Below, one piece after another: positions 1-12,423 of a DNA stretch of 64,000 nucleotides (positions are counted from its first letter, which is position 1; each line of letters starts with the position of its first letter). The notes beneath the pieces are model-generated. The model searched no databases and was not told the DNA's origin. It saw nothing but the letters and a program-made list of their open reading frames with translations. The stretch covers positions 496,001-560,000 of the forward strand of contig MU008175.1 in assembly GCA_010909165.1 (NCBI GenBank), given 5' to 3'. The translations under genes and the position numbers were made by a program. The stretch is from Anthoceros angustus (lineage: Eukaryota; Streptophyta; Anthocerotopsida; Anthocerotales; Anthocerotaceae).

Positions 1-284
1 GTGAAAAAGCTCCAAGATTCTCTTCTAAAGTGGTACAACACCGACTAGGAGTGGAGCGTTATTTCAGAAGAAGAACCGGATGATCTAGGTCTGCCTTGGA
101 TTCCACTACTGGCCTTATGGATTAACGGTTATAATGGTATTGAGGGGGATTCCCAGGCAAGAATTGGCTGGATTCTTTGTGCAACAGTTGACGGGATGGG
201 CGAAGATATGCACATACATTTTCTGGTAACCAAGAAACCTCACTTGCACATAACGATGACATCAACACACATCTCCTGCTGATA

Positions 285-1998
285 ATGGATGCTGCTAAGA
301 TTATGGCTCGGCGTTGTGAGCCATGGCGCCAGGTTAAAATCTGCCTTGCACGAGTCTGTTCAAGACGTAAGTAAGTTGTGTTTCAGTTCTGTATCACTTC
401 CCACATTTAGTTAGGGTTTCGCCTCATGCTAGTATACTAAACCTATTCTGTATGTAGCAGGGGGGAGAACAATTCTTCCGCATTCTACTCCGCTACGCAG
501 CAGAAGGGGTGCTGAAGAACAGGCAAAAGTAATTAGACGTGCTGGAGATCGGGCCGGAGAGGCGGTGCATGTGCAATTTGCTCCGTTGTCAGGAGGGCAG
601 GTGGGTGGTGTTGAGACTGAACCGATGCCTATGACCATGCAATCGGAGATGGAGGAGGACGAGGTCCTCGCAGGGCAGGCAGAGCCAAGCTCTCCAGAAG
701 ACGAGGAGCATTCTCTAGCATCAGGGTCGGATGCGAAGGCGAGCTTGGACAAGGCTGTCCAAGGCTCGAAACATGTCCAAATTCTGGGCTCTTCGGACTC
801 TGAGGAGTTTGAGGAAGAGATCACCCCTCCTCCTCTGAAGAGGACCCCGGTGTGCCGGGCAGTCGGCGCACAAGGGAAGAAGAAGAAGGGAAAGCATAGC
901 CTGTCCAGATCTCCGTTGAAGACGAGAAGGCGATTGGCTGGTAAGTTTTATGCTGAGAATCCATCTGCCCCTCAGCAAACTGAATGCATGGAGAAGTTGA
1001 AGCAACTTGTTATGGACTACCATGCAGAGTGCACACCAATCAAGCGCAAGAGGAAGGCAAGGTCTCATGCCGATGATGGAGAAGATATAGCAGGAGGCCG
1101 GAAAAAATCAAGGAAAGGGAGGAAGCTTGCGGAGGAAGAAGCCGTAGCTCGGACAGCGACCAATGATGCCGACAGACTCGAGCTCCTGTCACTGGAAGAT
1201 GACTATCTGGAGATGGTTCGCACTCGTGCTTATAAGAAGCAGGTTCAAACCACCACTTTTGATATTCACATTTCAGTTCTACATCTTGCTTCTTTTCTAA
1301 TGGCAGATGCTCAAATAAGGAAGGTGGATGAGGTATGGATGAAGTGCCTAGTTAGGCAGATGCAAACAGGTCCTGTAAAGGAAGAAACGCTCCCGCTCTT
1401 GTGCATGATTGATCCAGCACAGTGCTTAAAGAAGGAAGATGCAGACCCGGAAGAGATAAGAGCCCAACATTATACCCTAGGGGTCCTTGGAGGGAACCAT
1501 TGCTATGCCGCCATGAAGACCCTGTTCGAAATGTATCCGGCGGAGGATAAATTTCAATGGCTCGAGGGCCATGTCTATGCAAGCTTGACAGAAGAAGAAA
1601 TGAGGGTGCTATCAGTAGATCATAATGTGTATCCAGACAAGAGGAAGAAGCTGGGTATTGAACAAGTCTGATATATACATGATGAGCTAGAGACTTGGCA
1701 CCGGACACACCCCACTGGAAAACCTCCTGTGCATTGGAAGTTCAATGTTTATAAGTTGCTGGGGATGCTGAAGGAGGCTGGAAACTCAAAGGACACCGAT
1801 TATGTCCAGAAGATGGTGGATAGGAAGACTTTACCATTAAGGATTGCGAGATGCAGAGGTAAATTATGGGAGAACGTGGACACCATTTTCAGACTGTGGG
1901 AGAAGTGCGAACTCCCAGCGGTGTGGACGTCGCGTGACGACGAAGCGCGAAAGCTTAAACGCAAGCCACAAGACCCTACCACTCATCTCAAGACTTGA
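285..1998 (+). pseudogene. Uncharacterised gene with ParB/sulfiredoxin-like region, interrupted by in-frame TGA
   Basis: Seen: an ATG at 285 opens a short exon to 366. It is followed by a strong GTAAGT donor and a TAGCAG tandem acceptor at about 455-460; using either AG keeps the phase. The second exon is open to a TGA at 1669-1671. The same frame then stays open from 1672 to 1998 with similar composition (Trp-, Lys- and Leu-rich), so the TGA looks like one nonsense change in a longer protein. The N-terminal half is acidic and Lys/Arg-rich (nuclear-signal-like). The later part has GVLGGNHCYAAMK followed by ASLTEEEMRVLSVDHN, which resembles the GxHR-type motif and following helix of the ParB/Srx fold. 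That assignment is inference from motif shape only. Frame-1 sequence upstream (1-282) is also mostly open, with one stop at 46-48, and may be an earlier decayed exon. I do not know the function; a transposon-borne or domesticated DNA-binding protein is possible. Confidence 0.5.
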
Positions 1999-2027
1999 AC
2001 ACCATAATATTTGAACCGGCGGAATAT

Positions 2028-2190
2028 ACGAACCTAAACCCTAGCCCCTAGACCCCAGGCCCGAGACCCTAGACCCTAAACCCTAGACCCTCGACCCCGG
2101 GCCCTCGACCCCGGTGCCTCGACCCCGGGCCCTCGACCGCCCTCGACCCCGGGCCCTCGACCCCGGGCCCTCGACCCTTAGGACTTCAAC
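2028..2190. repeat. Degenerate telomere-like CCCTAAA/CCCTAGA/CCCTCGA array
   Basis: The stretch begins with CCCTAAAC-like heptamers and drifts into CCCTAGACC and CCCTCGACCCCGGG units. The plant telomere repeat is CCCTAAA, so this reads as a degenerate interstitial telomere-like tract that has evolved a new GC-rich unit. Nothing suggests a functional telomere. Confidence 0.6.
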
Positions 2191-2199
2191 CCGAGCCCA

Positions 2200-2820
2200 T
2201 AAGCTTGTATGCCTGAAGCCTTAGGCGCAAAGCCCTAAGCCGGTAAGCTATAAGCCTTAGGCCCCAAATTGTAAGCTATGACCCAATGTAAGCTGGTATA
2301 TCCGAAAGCCGTAAACACACACGCAACACCTTGAGGCCCATAAGCTGGTATACCCGAAAGCCGTAAACACACTGCTGTCCCGAGTGGCGCGCGTATGCGC
2401 GTGCCCTCCAAATCAAAGAACCCCGGGTTTCCGTCTTATCGAGGGTTATGCGCATCCTCGAAACCAGAGAACCCTGGGTGTTTGCCTGTCGAGGGTGACG
2501 CGTGCCCTCCCAACCAAAACAGCTTCGGGAATCTGTCTCTCGAGGGCCTCCAAACCAAAGAACCAAGAACGCTGGGAATCCGCATTCCGCGCCCCCTCTC
2601 CAAACCAAATCTTTTATGCTACACTATGTTTGTCTTAGGGTGGTCCGTCCCATTAGTACTAAGTAAAGTTGTTGTTGTTATTAAAGCGTGTGCTTGTTAA
2701 AATCAAGGTGGAAGGTTCGAGCTCTCTCTCTACCGTTGCGAAAAGATCCTCAGAAGGATTTTTAACTTGCACTTATTGGCTTCTCGTGTGAGCCGGCCGC
2801 AATACAAAAAAAATGTGGTG
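2200..2820. repeat. Short dispersed direct repeats between two genes
   Basis: A unit beginning TAAGCTGGTATA and ending CCGTAAACACAC occurs at about 2289 and again at 2341. Between 2390 and 2560 a roughly 60-bp motif recurs three times with drift; each has GCG(C)GT/CATGCGC, a CTCCAAA..AAGAACC core and a TCGAGGG end. No convincing ORF is seen. The right end is presumably the 3' flank of the peroxidase gene on the other strand. Confidence 0.45.
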
Positions 2821-4175
<1,355 letters not shown>

Positions 4176-4391
4176 GACAGGTATCTTCGGTCTCCTAGTC
4201 CCAATTATGGACGCCCAATGTGCACAATCGATTTTCCAAGAATACTGATTCCAAGGATTTCCAAGCACTCCTTCTGTAACAGCTCGCAAGAGATGTCAAG
4301 CTCCTAAACCTTGCTTGCTTCCAAACTGCAATTCCAAGCAAAGGCAGAAGAGATTGACAGACGTGGATGCAGCATCTGCGGTGGGTGTTGG

Positions 4392-4399
4392 TTTTATAG
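4392..4399 (-). promoter_or_regulatory. TATA box of the peroxidase gene
   Basis: CTATAAAA on the minus strand lies about 220 bp upstream of the peroxidase ATG at 4175, implying a leader near 190 nt. It is the best TATA match in the upstream region. Position and match only; no transcript evidence. Confidence 0.55.
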
Positions 4400-5548
4400 G
4401 CCTGGTTGAAGGCCAGGCAAGGCGAAGGGCCGCGGACAGGGCCGGCACTGGGTGCCAGACAGCCTTGCACACTGCATTCAGGAATCAGTGTTCACCAACA
4501 TCAACGGCGTTTAGGGTAGATCCAGGCGCCTTCGATTATCTGTCTCGTTTGCTTGCTGAAGGTACAACAAAGAGCGAGACGCGACAGCGAAGCCAGAACA
4601 CGCAGGCGCCTGCAGGCATTCCAAGCCTGTAGCGGCCTGCATTGGGCGGCCTCTTGCTCTCTGGACAGCTAACCGCCTCGGGCGACACGGAAGACCGCAT
4701 TTGACTCTACAGTAACCATACGGATTCTAGAATTGTAGATGCCCACCTTCCTCTCATCGCGCCTGTGGCGACTAACGATATGGATGGCCATGCCCAATGC
4801 ACACTGCCCAGCCACCAGTTGCTGCGTGTAAATAAATATGCACACGCCTCCGAGCCTGTGCCTGTGCACTGAGATCCACGGCCTTTGCACACCGTGCATT
4901 GCACGCAAATTGCAATGCACAGTTTGCACACACAGTTTGTAGATAAACCTTGCACCACCTGGTAAGCTACCATGCATGTTATGAAATATGTGGGATAAGT
5001 ATAAATTAAATGTAATCACAGCATAAATTACGTATAATTATGGTATAAACTACATGTTTAATTACATAAAATATTATTTAATTCTACCTCTGAGACTAAA
5101 GTTTTATGTGGATTGTGGTGTCTGTGGTTTGTGGAAGCATCCCATGCAGCTCGGCGCGAGATACAGCCTCACGCGAACGCGCGCCCACGTGGTGCAGGCG
5201 TCACCTTGCATGCCCGCAGGAGGCTGCCTCTTTCGTGCACACTTTAACATGACAAACCCTAATATGACAAACCTAATTCTAAGGGACGAAAATATTCTGA
5301 CACTGTCAAATCTTTACATCGGGAACTGGATTCCGGAACCGATTCGACACTTGCGCCACTTGTTGGTCTGTTCCGAGAAACGCATTCGGTACACCATATA
5401 CATATGTGGTGGCCTTTGCCATGCAGTCCGTATGGTGCTTGGACTGCTCGAGTTCGTCCTCCTGCATACATGATTCGGAAGGCGGGTCTTGGCAGGCAAC
5501 AAGAGGGACAGAGAGCACAGCCCCTGGGTTTATTACGCATTTTCATGA
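4400..5548. other. Intergenic DNA, no gene seen
   Basis: Upstream flank of the peroxidase. It contains an AT-rich stretch (about 4980-5090) and several copies of short words such as TGCACAC and GTTTGCACAC near 4860-4940. Open frames here are short and show no family motifs. Confidence 0.6.
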
Positions 5549-5549
5549 C

Positions 5550-5846
5550 AAAGCAGTCACGACCCGTCAACGAAGCAGTCCCAACCCGCCAACGAAGCAG
5601 TCCTGACCCGTCGACGAAGCAGTCCCGACCCGTCAACGAAGCAGTGCCCACCCGTCAACGAAGCAGTCCCGACCCGTCAACGAAGCAGTCCTGACCCGCC
5701 ACCGAAGCAGTCATGACCCGTCAACGAAGCAGTCACGACCGGTCATCGACGAAGCAGTCCCGACCCGTCAACGAATCACTCATGCTGAGATAAGTCAGTC
5801 AGATAAATCAGCGAAGCATAAGTCCCGACCCGTCAACGAAGCATCA
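5550..5846 (+). repeat. 22-bp minisatellite (unit TCCCGACCCGTCAACGAAGCAG)
   Basis: About ten to eleven tandem copies of a 22-bp unit with scattered substitutions. The last complete unit is separated from the others by a diverged stretch around 5775-5820. The array runs directly into PPR coding sequence: the PPR frame can be read back to about 5842, inside the last unit. Short ORFs across the array are products of the repeat. Confidence 0.85.
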
Positions 5847-6520
5847 GTCAGATCAATTCCTGGGCTTCCACATCCTGCGAATGTACGCTTCTCTTGGCAA
5901 GTTGCAAGACGCGACGGATGTGTTTGCACTGGTTGCCAAACCAGATGCCTTCACGTGGTCCACCATAATTTCTGACCATGTTGAGCATGGGCAAGAAAAG
6001 AAGGCTGTGCAGTTGTATCAGGCGATGCGCAGGTCGAAGGTGAAGCCAGATGAACATGTGTTTGTGGCGGCCCTTCAGGCTTGTGCAAGGGAATCGGACT
6101 TGAAGACTGGGCAGAAGGTGCATGCTGATGTTTTTGCTAGTGGCGCTCAGGGTGATTTGTTTGTCTGCAATGGCTTGGTGAACATGTATGCAAACTGTGG
6201 CAGCTTGGAAGATGCTCAGACTTGGTCAGAAAAATGTGGTGCCATGGAATGGCCTGATTGCAGGGTATTCCCAAAAGGGCATGGGTCAGGAAGCCCTTCG
6301 TCTCTACGGTGATATGCAAGAAAAAAAACATCGCTGCACCCGATTCTGTGACATTTGTGTGCCTCCTGCAGGCACGTGCCAGTCTGGGCACGTCAGCTTT
6401 GGGGAATGGAAAGCAGCTTCACGGGCAGATTAAAGAACGTGGATATCAAGCTCATGTGTTTATCGGCAGCAGTTTGGTAAACATGTATGCAAAGTGTGGC
6501 AGCTTGGAAGATGCTCACGA

Positions 6521-7400
6521 GAGTGTTTGATGGACTTGCTCAAAAAGATGTGGTGACTTGGACTGCTATGATAGCAGGGTATTCCCAGCAGGGAATGGGC
6601 CTGGAAGCCCTTCGTCTCTACGGTGCTATGCAGGAAGGCGGCATGATGGTACTTGATTCCGTGACAATTCTATGCCTCCTGCAGGCATGTGCAAGTGTGG
6701 GCACTCCGGCTCTGGAGAGGGAAGCAGCGTCATGCCCAGATTACAGAACAGAGATATCAAGCTGATGTGTTTGTAGGCAGTTGTTTGGTGAACATGTATG
6801 TTAAGTGTGGCAGCTTGGAAGACGCTCAAAGAGTGTTTGACGGACTTGGTTAAAAAGGTTTTGTGACATGGAATGTCATGTTCGCAGGGTATTCACAGCA
6901 GGGCATGGGCCAGAAAGCCCTTTCTCTGTACAATGCTATGCGAGAAGGAGGCTATGCTGTCCCCAATTCCATCACATTTGTGTGCCTCCTGCAGGCATGT
7001 ACAGGTCTGTGAACTCCAGGTTTGGAGAAGGGGAAGGAGCTTCAAGCTCAAATTAGAGAACGAGGACATCAAGCTGATGTCTTTGTGGCCAACAGGTCAG
7101 TAAACATGTATGCAAAGTGTGGCAGCTTGGAAGATGCTCAGAAATTGTTTGACGGGCTTGGTGAGGAAGATGTGGTGACGTGGAATGCCATGATAGCAGG
7201 GTAGACGAAGGGATTACTCTTCCCAATTCTGACGTTCTCGTGTCTCCTGCAAGCATGTGCAAGTGTGGGCAACCCAGCTTTGGACATGGGGAAGCAGGCT
7301 GATGCACCAATCGTGGAAGCAGGTCATCACAGTGGTGGGTTTCTATCCAGTGGTTTGGTGAACATGTATGCAAAGTGTGGCAGCGTGGAAGATAAACAGG
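6521..7400 (+). repeat. Nested 0.88-kb PPR duplication, unit 1
   Basis: Begins and ends at GAGTGTTTGA, the DNA word encoding the start of the FDGL segment of a PPR module. The following unit (7401-8271) is near-identical. The single-copy equivalent in the second large repeat is about 9046-9926. Confidence 0.85.
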
Positions 7401-8271
7401 GAGTGTTTGATGGACTTGCTCAAAAAGATGTGGTGACTTGGACTGCTATGATAGCAGGGTATTCCCAGCAGGGAATGGGCCTGGAAGCCCTTCGTCTCTA
7501 CGGTGCTATGCAGGAAGGCGGCATGATGGTACTTGATTCCGTGACAATTCTATGCCTCCTGCAGGCATGTAAAGTGTGGGCACTCCGGCTCTGGAGAGGG
7601 AAGCAGCTCATGCCCAGATTACAGAACAGAGATATCAAGCTGATGTGTTTGTAGGCAGTTGTTTGGTGAACATGTATGTTAAGTGTGGCAGCTTGGAAGA
7701 CGCTCAAAGAGTGTTTGACGGACTTGGTTAAAAGGTGTTGTGACATGGAACGTACTGTTAGCAGGGTATTCACAGCAGGGCATGGGCCAGAAGCCCTTTC
7801 TCTGTACAATGCTATGCAGAAGGAGGCAATGCTGTCCCCAATTCCATCACATTTGTGTGCCTCCTGCAGGCATGTACAGGTCTGTGAACTCCAGGTTTGG
7901 AGAAGGGAAGGAACTTCAAGCTCAAATTAGAGAACGAGGACATCAAGCTGATGTCTTTGTAGCCAACAGGTCAGTAAACATGTATGCAAAGTGTGGCAGC
8001 TTGGAAGATGCTCAGAAATTGTTTGACGGGCTTGGTGAGGAAGATGTGACGTGGAATGCCATGATAGCAGGGTAGACGAAGGGATTACTCTTCCCAATTC
8101 TGACGTTCTCGTGTCTCCTGCAAGCATGTGCAAGTGTGGGCAACCCAGCTTTGGACATGGGGAAGCAGGCTGATGCACCAATCGTGGAAGCAGGTCATCA
8201 CAGTGGTGGGTTTCTATCCAGTGGTTTGGTGAACATGTATGCAAAGTGTGGCAGCTTGGAAGATAAACAGG
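7401..8271 (+). repeat. Nested 0.88-kb PPR duplication, unit 2
   Basis: Direct continuation of unit 1 with the same order of modules and the same disabling stops. It differs from unit 1 by single-base indels, for example GATGTGACG against GATGTGGTGACG. Confidence 0.85.
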
Positions 8272-8584
8272 AGTGTTTGACGGGTTCGGTAAAAGGAGGT
8301 GGTGACGTGGACTGCTCTAATTTCAGGGTATTGTCAGCAGGGCATGGGTCAGGAAGCACTTCAGTCTCTATAGTGCTATGCAGGAAGAAGGCCTGGCTGC
8401 ACCCGATCCTGCTACTTTTGTGTGCCTCCTGCAAGCATGTGCAATCGTGGGCAGACTAGCTTTGGAGAAGGGCAAGCAGCTTCATGTGCAGATTAGGGAA
8501 CAAGGACTTGGGGATGACATGTTTGTGGCAGCAGTTTGGCGAACTTATATGCAAAGTGTGGCAGCTTGGATGATGCTGAGATTG

Positions 8585-10236
8585 TGTTTGTGGCGGCCCT
8601 TCAGGCTTGTGCAAGGGAATCGGACTTGAAGACTGGGCAGAAGGTGCATGCTGACGTTTTGCTAGTGGCGCTCAGGGTGATTTGTTTGTCTGTAATGGCT
8701 TGGTGAACATGTATGCAAACTGTGGCAGCTTGGAAGATGCTCAGACTTGGTCAGAAAGATGTGGTGCCATGGAATGGCCTGATTGCAGGGTATTCCCAAA
8801 AGGGCATGGGTCAGGAAGCCCTTCGTCTCTACGGTGATATGCAAGAAAAGGGCATCGCTGCACCCGATTCTGTGACATTTGTGTGCCTCCTGCAGGCACG
8901 TGCCAGACTGGGCACGTCAGCTTTGGAGAATGGAAAGCAGCTTCACGGGCAGATTAAAGAACGTGGATATCAAGCTGATGTGTTTATCGGCAGCAGTTTG
9001 GTAAACATGTATGCAAAGTGTGGCAGCTTGGAAGATGCTCACGAGAGTGTTTGATGGACTTGCTCAAAAAGATGTGGTGACTTGGACTGCTATGATAGCA
9101 GGGTATTCCCAGCAGGGAATGGGCCTGGAAGCCCTTCGTCTCTACGGTGCTATGCAGGAAGGCGGCATGATGGTACTTGATTCCGTGACAATTCTATGCC
9201 TCCTGCAGGCATGTGAAAGTGTGGGCACTCCGGCTCTGGAGAGGGAAGCAGCTCATGCCCAGATTACAGAACAGAGATATCAAGCTGATGTGTTTGTAGG
9301 CAGTTGTTTGGTGAACATGTATGTTAAGTGTGGCAGCTTGGAAGACGCTCAAAGAGTGTTTGACGGACTTGGTTAAAAGGTGTTGTGACATGGAACGTAC
9401 TGTTAGCAGGGTATTCACAGCAGGGCATGGGCCAGAAGCCCTTTCTCTGTACAATGCTATGCAGAAGGAGGCAATGCTGTCCCCAATTCCATCACATTTG
9501 TGTGCCTCCTGCAGGCATGTACAGGTCTGTGAACTCCAGGTTTGGAGAAGGGGAAGGAGCTTCAAGCTCAAATTAGAGAACGAGGACATCAAGCTGATGT
9601 CTTTGTGGCCAACAGGTCAGTAAACATGTATGCAAAGTGTGGCAGCTTGGAAGATGCTCAGAAATTGTTTGACGGGCTTGGTGAGGAAGATGTGGTGACG
9701 TGGAATGCCATGATAGCAGGGTAGACGAAGGGATTACTCTTCCCAATTCTGACGTTCTCGTGTCTCCTGCAAGCATGTGCAAGTGTGGGCAACCCAGCTT
9801 TGGACATGGGGAAGCAGGCTGATGCACCAATCGTGGAAGCAGGTCATCACAGTGGTGGGTTTTTATCCAGCGGTTTGGTGAACATGTATGCAAAGTGTGG
9901 CAGCTTGGAAGATAAACAGGGAGTGTTTGACGGGTTCGGTAAAAAGGAGGTGGTGACGTGGACTGCTCTAATTTCAGGGTATTGTCAGCAGGGCATGGGT
10001 CAGGAAGCACTTCAGTCTCTATAGTGCTATGCAGGAAGAAGGCCTGGCTGCACCCGATCCCGTTACTTTTGTGTGCCTCCTGCAAGCATGTGCAATCGTG
10101 GGCAGACTAGCTTTGGAGAAGGGCAAGCAGCTTCATGTGCAGATTAGGGAACAAGGACTTGGGGATGACATGTTTGTGGGCAGCAGTTTGGCGAACTTAT
10201 ATGCAAAGTGTGGCAGCTTGGATGATGCTGAGATTG
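8585..10236 (+). repeat. Second copy of the large PPR duplication
   Basis: Near-identical to 6059-8584 but lacking the nested 7401-8271 unit. Its last part, 10221-10236, corresponds to 8569-8584. After it the original 3' part of the gene continues (FDELGQKDLVTW). Confidence 0.85.
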
Positions 10237-11137
10237 TGTTTGACGAACTTGGTCAAAAAGATCTGGTCACGTGGACTGCTCTAATCGCAGGGTATTCCCA
10301 GCGGGAGATGAGCCAGGAAGCCCTTAGCCTCTACAGTGTTATGCAAGTGGAAGGCATCGCTGTCCCTAATTCAGTGACATTTGTGTGCCCCCTACAGGCA
10401 TGTGCAAATGTGGCAGCTTTGCATCTGGGAAGGCAGCTGCACATACAGATTCAAGAACAAGGACTTCATGCTGATGTATGTGTAGCTGGCAGTTTATAAA
10501 CTTGTATGGAAAGTCTGGGAGCATGGTCGATGCACAGGAGGTGTTTGATGCTATGCACGACAGAGACGTTGGCGCCTGGAATGCACTGATTGCAGGCTAA
10601 CCCTGTCAAGGAGACAGTGAAGCGGTCTTTGACCTTGTCCAGAGAATGAGGGAGGATGGCATACAGCCAGTCGATATTACGTTCCTCAGTGTACTAACAG
10701 TGTGCAGTCACGCAGGTCTGGTGAACAAAGGATGGAAGTCTTTTGAGGATATGACCGAACACTTTGGCATAACTCCCACAGAGGACCATTACACATGCAT
10801 GTGGATCTGCTGAGTCGTGCAGGACAGCTGGACGAAGCACTAGCTTTAGCACAAACAATGCCTGGACTGCCTTGTGCTGCAGTGTGGCATACTCTGTTGG
10901 GTGCTTGTCGAAAATGGAGGAACGTAGAGTTGGGCCGCCATGCTTTCGGACAAGCAGTGAAGGCAGACGACAAAGATGCTGCAGCGTATGTCTTGGTGTC
11001 AAACATATACAGCAGTACTCAGATGTGGGTCAGAGTTTGTGGACAGACGAGGACGGACTGGTACATAGTTTTTTGGTTGGGGATGAGTAGTACTCCCCAA
11101 TGTCAAGCAAGCTGAAGCGGATACCGTGCAAAAAGTG

Positions 11138-11250
11138 AAATGCCTGCATAGTGAGAAGCAGCTCATCGGAGGCTGAACTCCATTGGAACACAAAACTGCG
11201 TTAAGGGTGCTCTGCAACAGTTGTGAAAAAAGGCCAGACTTGCTGCTACA
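11138..11250 (+). pseudogene. DYW-domain remnant of the PPR gene
   Basis: After the E/E+ motif, the sequence encodes CLHSEKQL, then a stop, and shortly after ALRVLCNSCEK in another frame. Intact DYW domains have HSEKLA followed by LRVxKNLRxCxDCH, so this is a degraded DYW start. The zinc-binding and terminal DYW residues are not found. Assignment is by motif only. Confidence 0.5.
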
Positions 11251-11259
11251 ACCGATCCA

Positions 11260-12423
11260 CCTAGATCTACATATACTTCCCAGCTGCTCATGAAAGGCTC
11301 ATTGTCCCTGCTATCCCAAACCAGTGCAAACAGCAATGGAGCCAGGGTAGCACTGGCAACTGCGAAGGGGCGAGACCATCTGTAAGGCTCTACAACGGGG
11401 ATGGTCAGGCGGCGGGGCAGAGCTAGAGGCCACTCTATCAGGTACCCATCAATTTTTTCCCCTCAGTTAAAAATTTTACTTAATAAACAAGTGTGCAAAC
11501 AGGGCTACGTGAGGAGCCCATCCCCATTGTGGAAGAGATGTCTGGGCTGCAAAACGAGCGTGATACTTTCAGCTCTTTTCACCTAATCGTGGTAGCAAAA
11601 GCGTGGTGCGAGCAGAAGCTGCTGTAGCTCCCTGGAAAGAGCCACAGAAGATCTCAAGATTTCCACATTGGCGGTCCTCGATAGGAAAACAATTGGTGGT
11701 ATTCAATAGGTAGTAACAGACACTGGACACAAAGGCAGCCATCTCACCGGCAGCCAATCAGGCTTGAGCCCGCTCACCTGCTTGCACGCCACTCGGACAC
11801 GGGGAGTACATAAGTCCACCTTTGTGCATCAGATTACAAACAGCAATCCTATCATTTGTACAAACACCATATTCGCAGTCATCCATGAACGGTGACGCCA
11901 CGTCTCTCCAGGCTCCACGAGGACATTCCTCTCAATTCTGTTCCTCACAATTTTTGTGGGTTCGCAAACCCAGAGAAAAAGAAAAACAGCCCAAAAAATA
12001 GTTACTGGAGGCGGGAGAGTCTCTTTCGAAGGCTGCGGCTACCAACTGCAAGCAGCCCGACGTGGTGCCGGGCTGCAGTTGAGTCACGCAGACAGCCCGT
12101 AGAGGATCATGATCACCTGCATGCCTTCGCCGCTGCTTGTTTTCGTACCTCTCTGCAATCTGCACAGGTTCATATCGGGCCAGGGGGTGGAGCTGGGAAG
12201 CAAGGGGGAAGGAAGGAAGCAAGGGAGGAAGGAAGGTCAGCTGCGCCTGTAACAAGGAGGTGTGAGAAGACAGCAAGGTGGTGGCAGGAGCGGATTTGTA
12301 GCTGCTCGGGAAGTGGAGCGGTCGCACCAGGAGCTGGGGACTGAGGGGTTTAGGGCCTTGTAGAGAAATGGAGGGGAAAAGCTTGCAGATGCGTTAAGCA
12401 GGTCCTTTGTAAAGACGGTGTTC
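11260..12423. other. Intergenic region and NUP160 leader
   Basis: No supported gene. A GGAA/GGGAAGGAA-rich stretch lies at about 12185-12235. The last few hundred bases before 12424 are presumably promoter and 5' leader of the NUP160 gene. No clear TATA box was identified. Confidence 0.5.

Larger units (their letters stand above)
6059..8584 (+). repeat. First copy of a large direct duplication inside the PPR locus
   Basis: Sequence from 6059 (TGTTTGTGGCGG) to 8584 is repeated starting at 8585 with the same word. The junction sits in a short shared word, TGTTTG, so recombination between two PPR modules is the likely origin. This copy is longer than the second because it carries an extra nested 0.87-kb unit. 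Confidence 0.85.
5842..11250 (+). pseudogene. PLS-class PPR gene with E and DYW remnants, frameshifted and internally duplicated
   Basis: Pentatricopeptide proteins of this class bind organelle RNA and, with a DYW domain, carry out C-to-U editing. The sequence is a chain of PPR modules repeating LVNMYAKCGSLEDA, VFDGL, VVTW and AMIAGYSQQGMG. It begins near 5842 (HILRMYASLGKLQDA) and runs without introns. The frame changes many times: near 6235 and 6528, a TAA replaces a Gln codon after FDGLG (6850, 7728, 9373), and modules are truncated at IAG followed by TAG (7202, 8073, 9722). The best surviving open stretches are 5881-6235, 8713-9054 and 10029-10499. A terminal E/E+ region with LVHSFLVGDE near 11060-11090 follows. 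No full-length product is possible. The number of indels could partly reflect sequencing error, but stops shared between copies argue for true decay. Confidence 0.9.

Noticed and set aside
1-1998. Bacterial contamination because of the ParB-like motif
   Set aside because: The coding region has a GTAAGT intron in matching phase and is continuous with plant-type repeats and a plant peroxidase gene.
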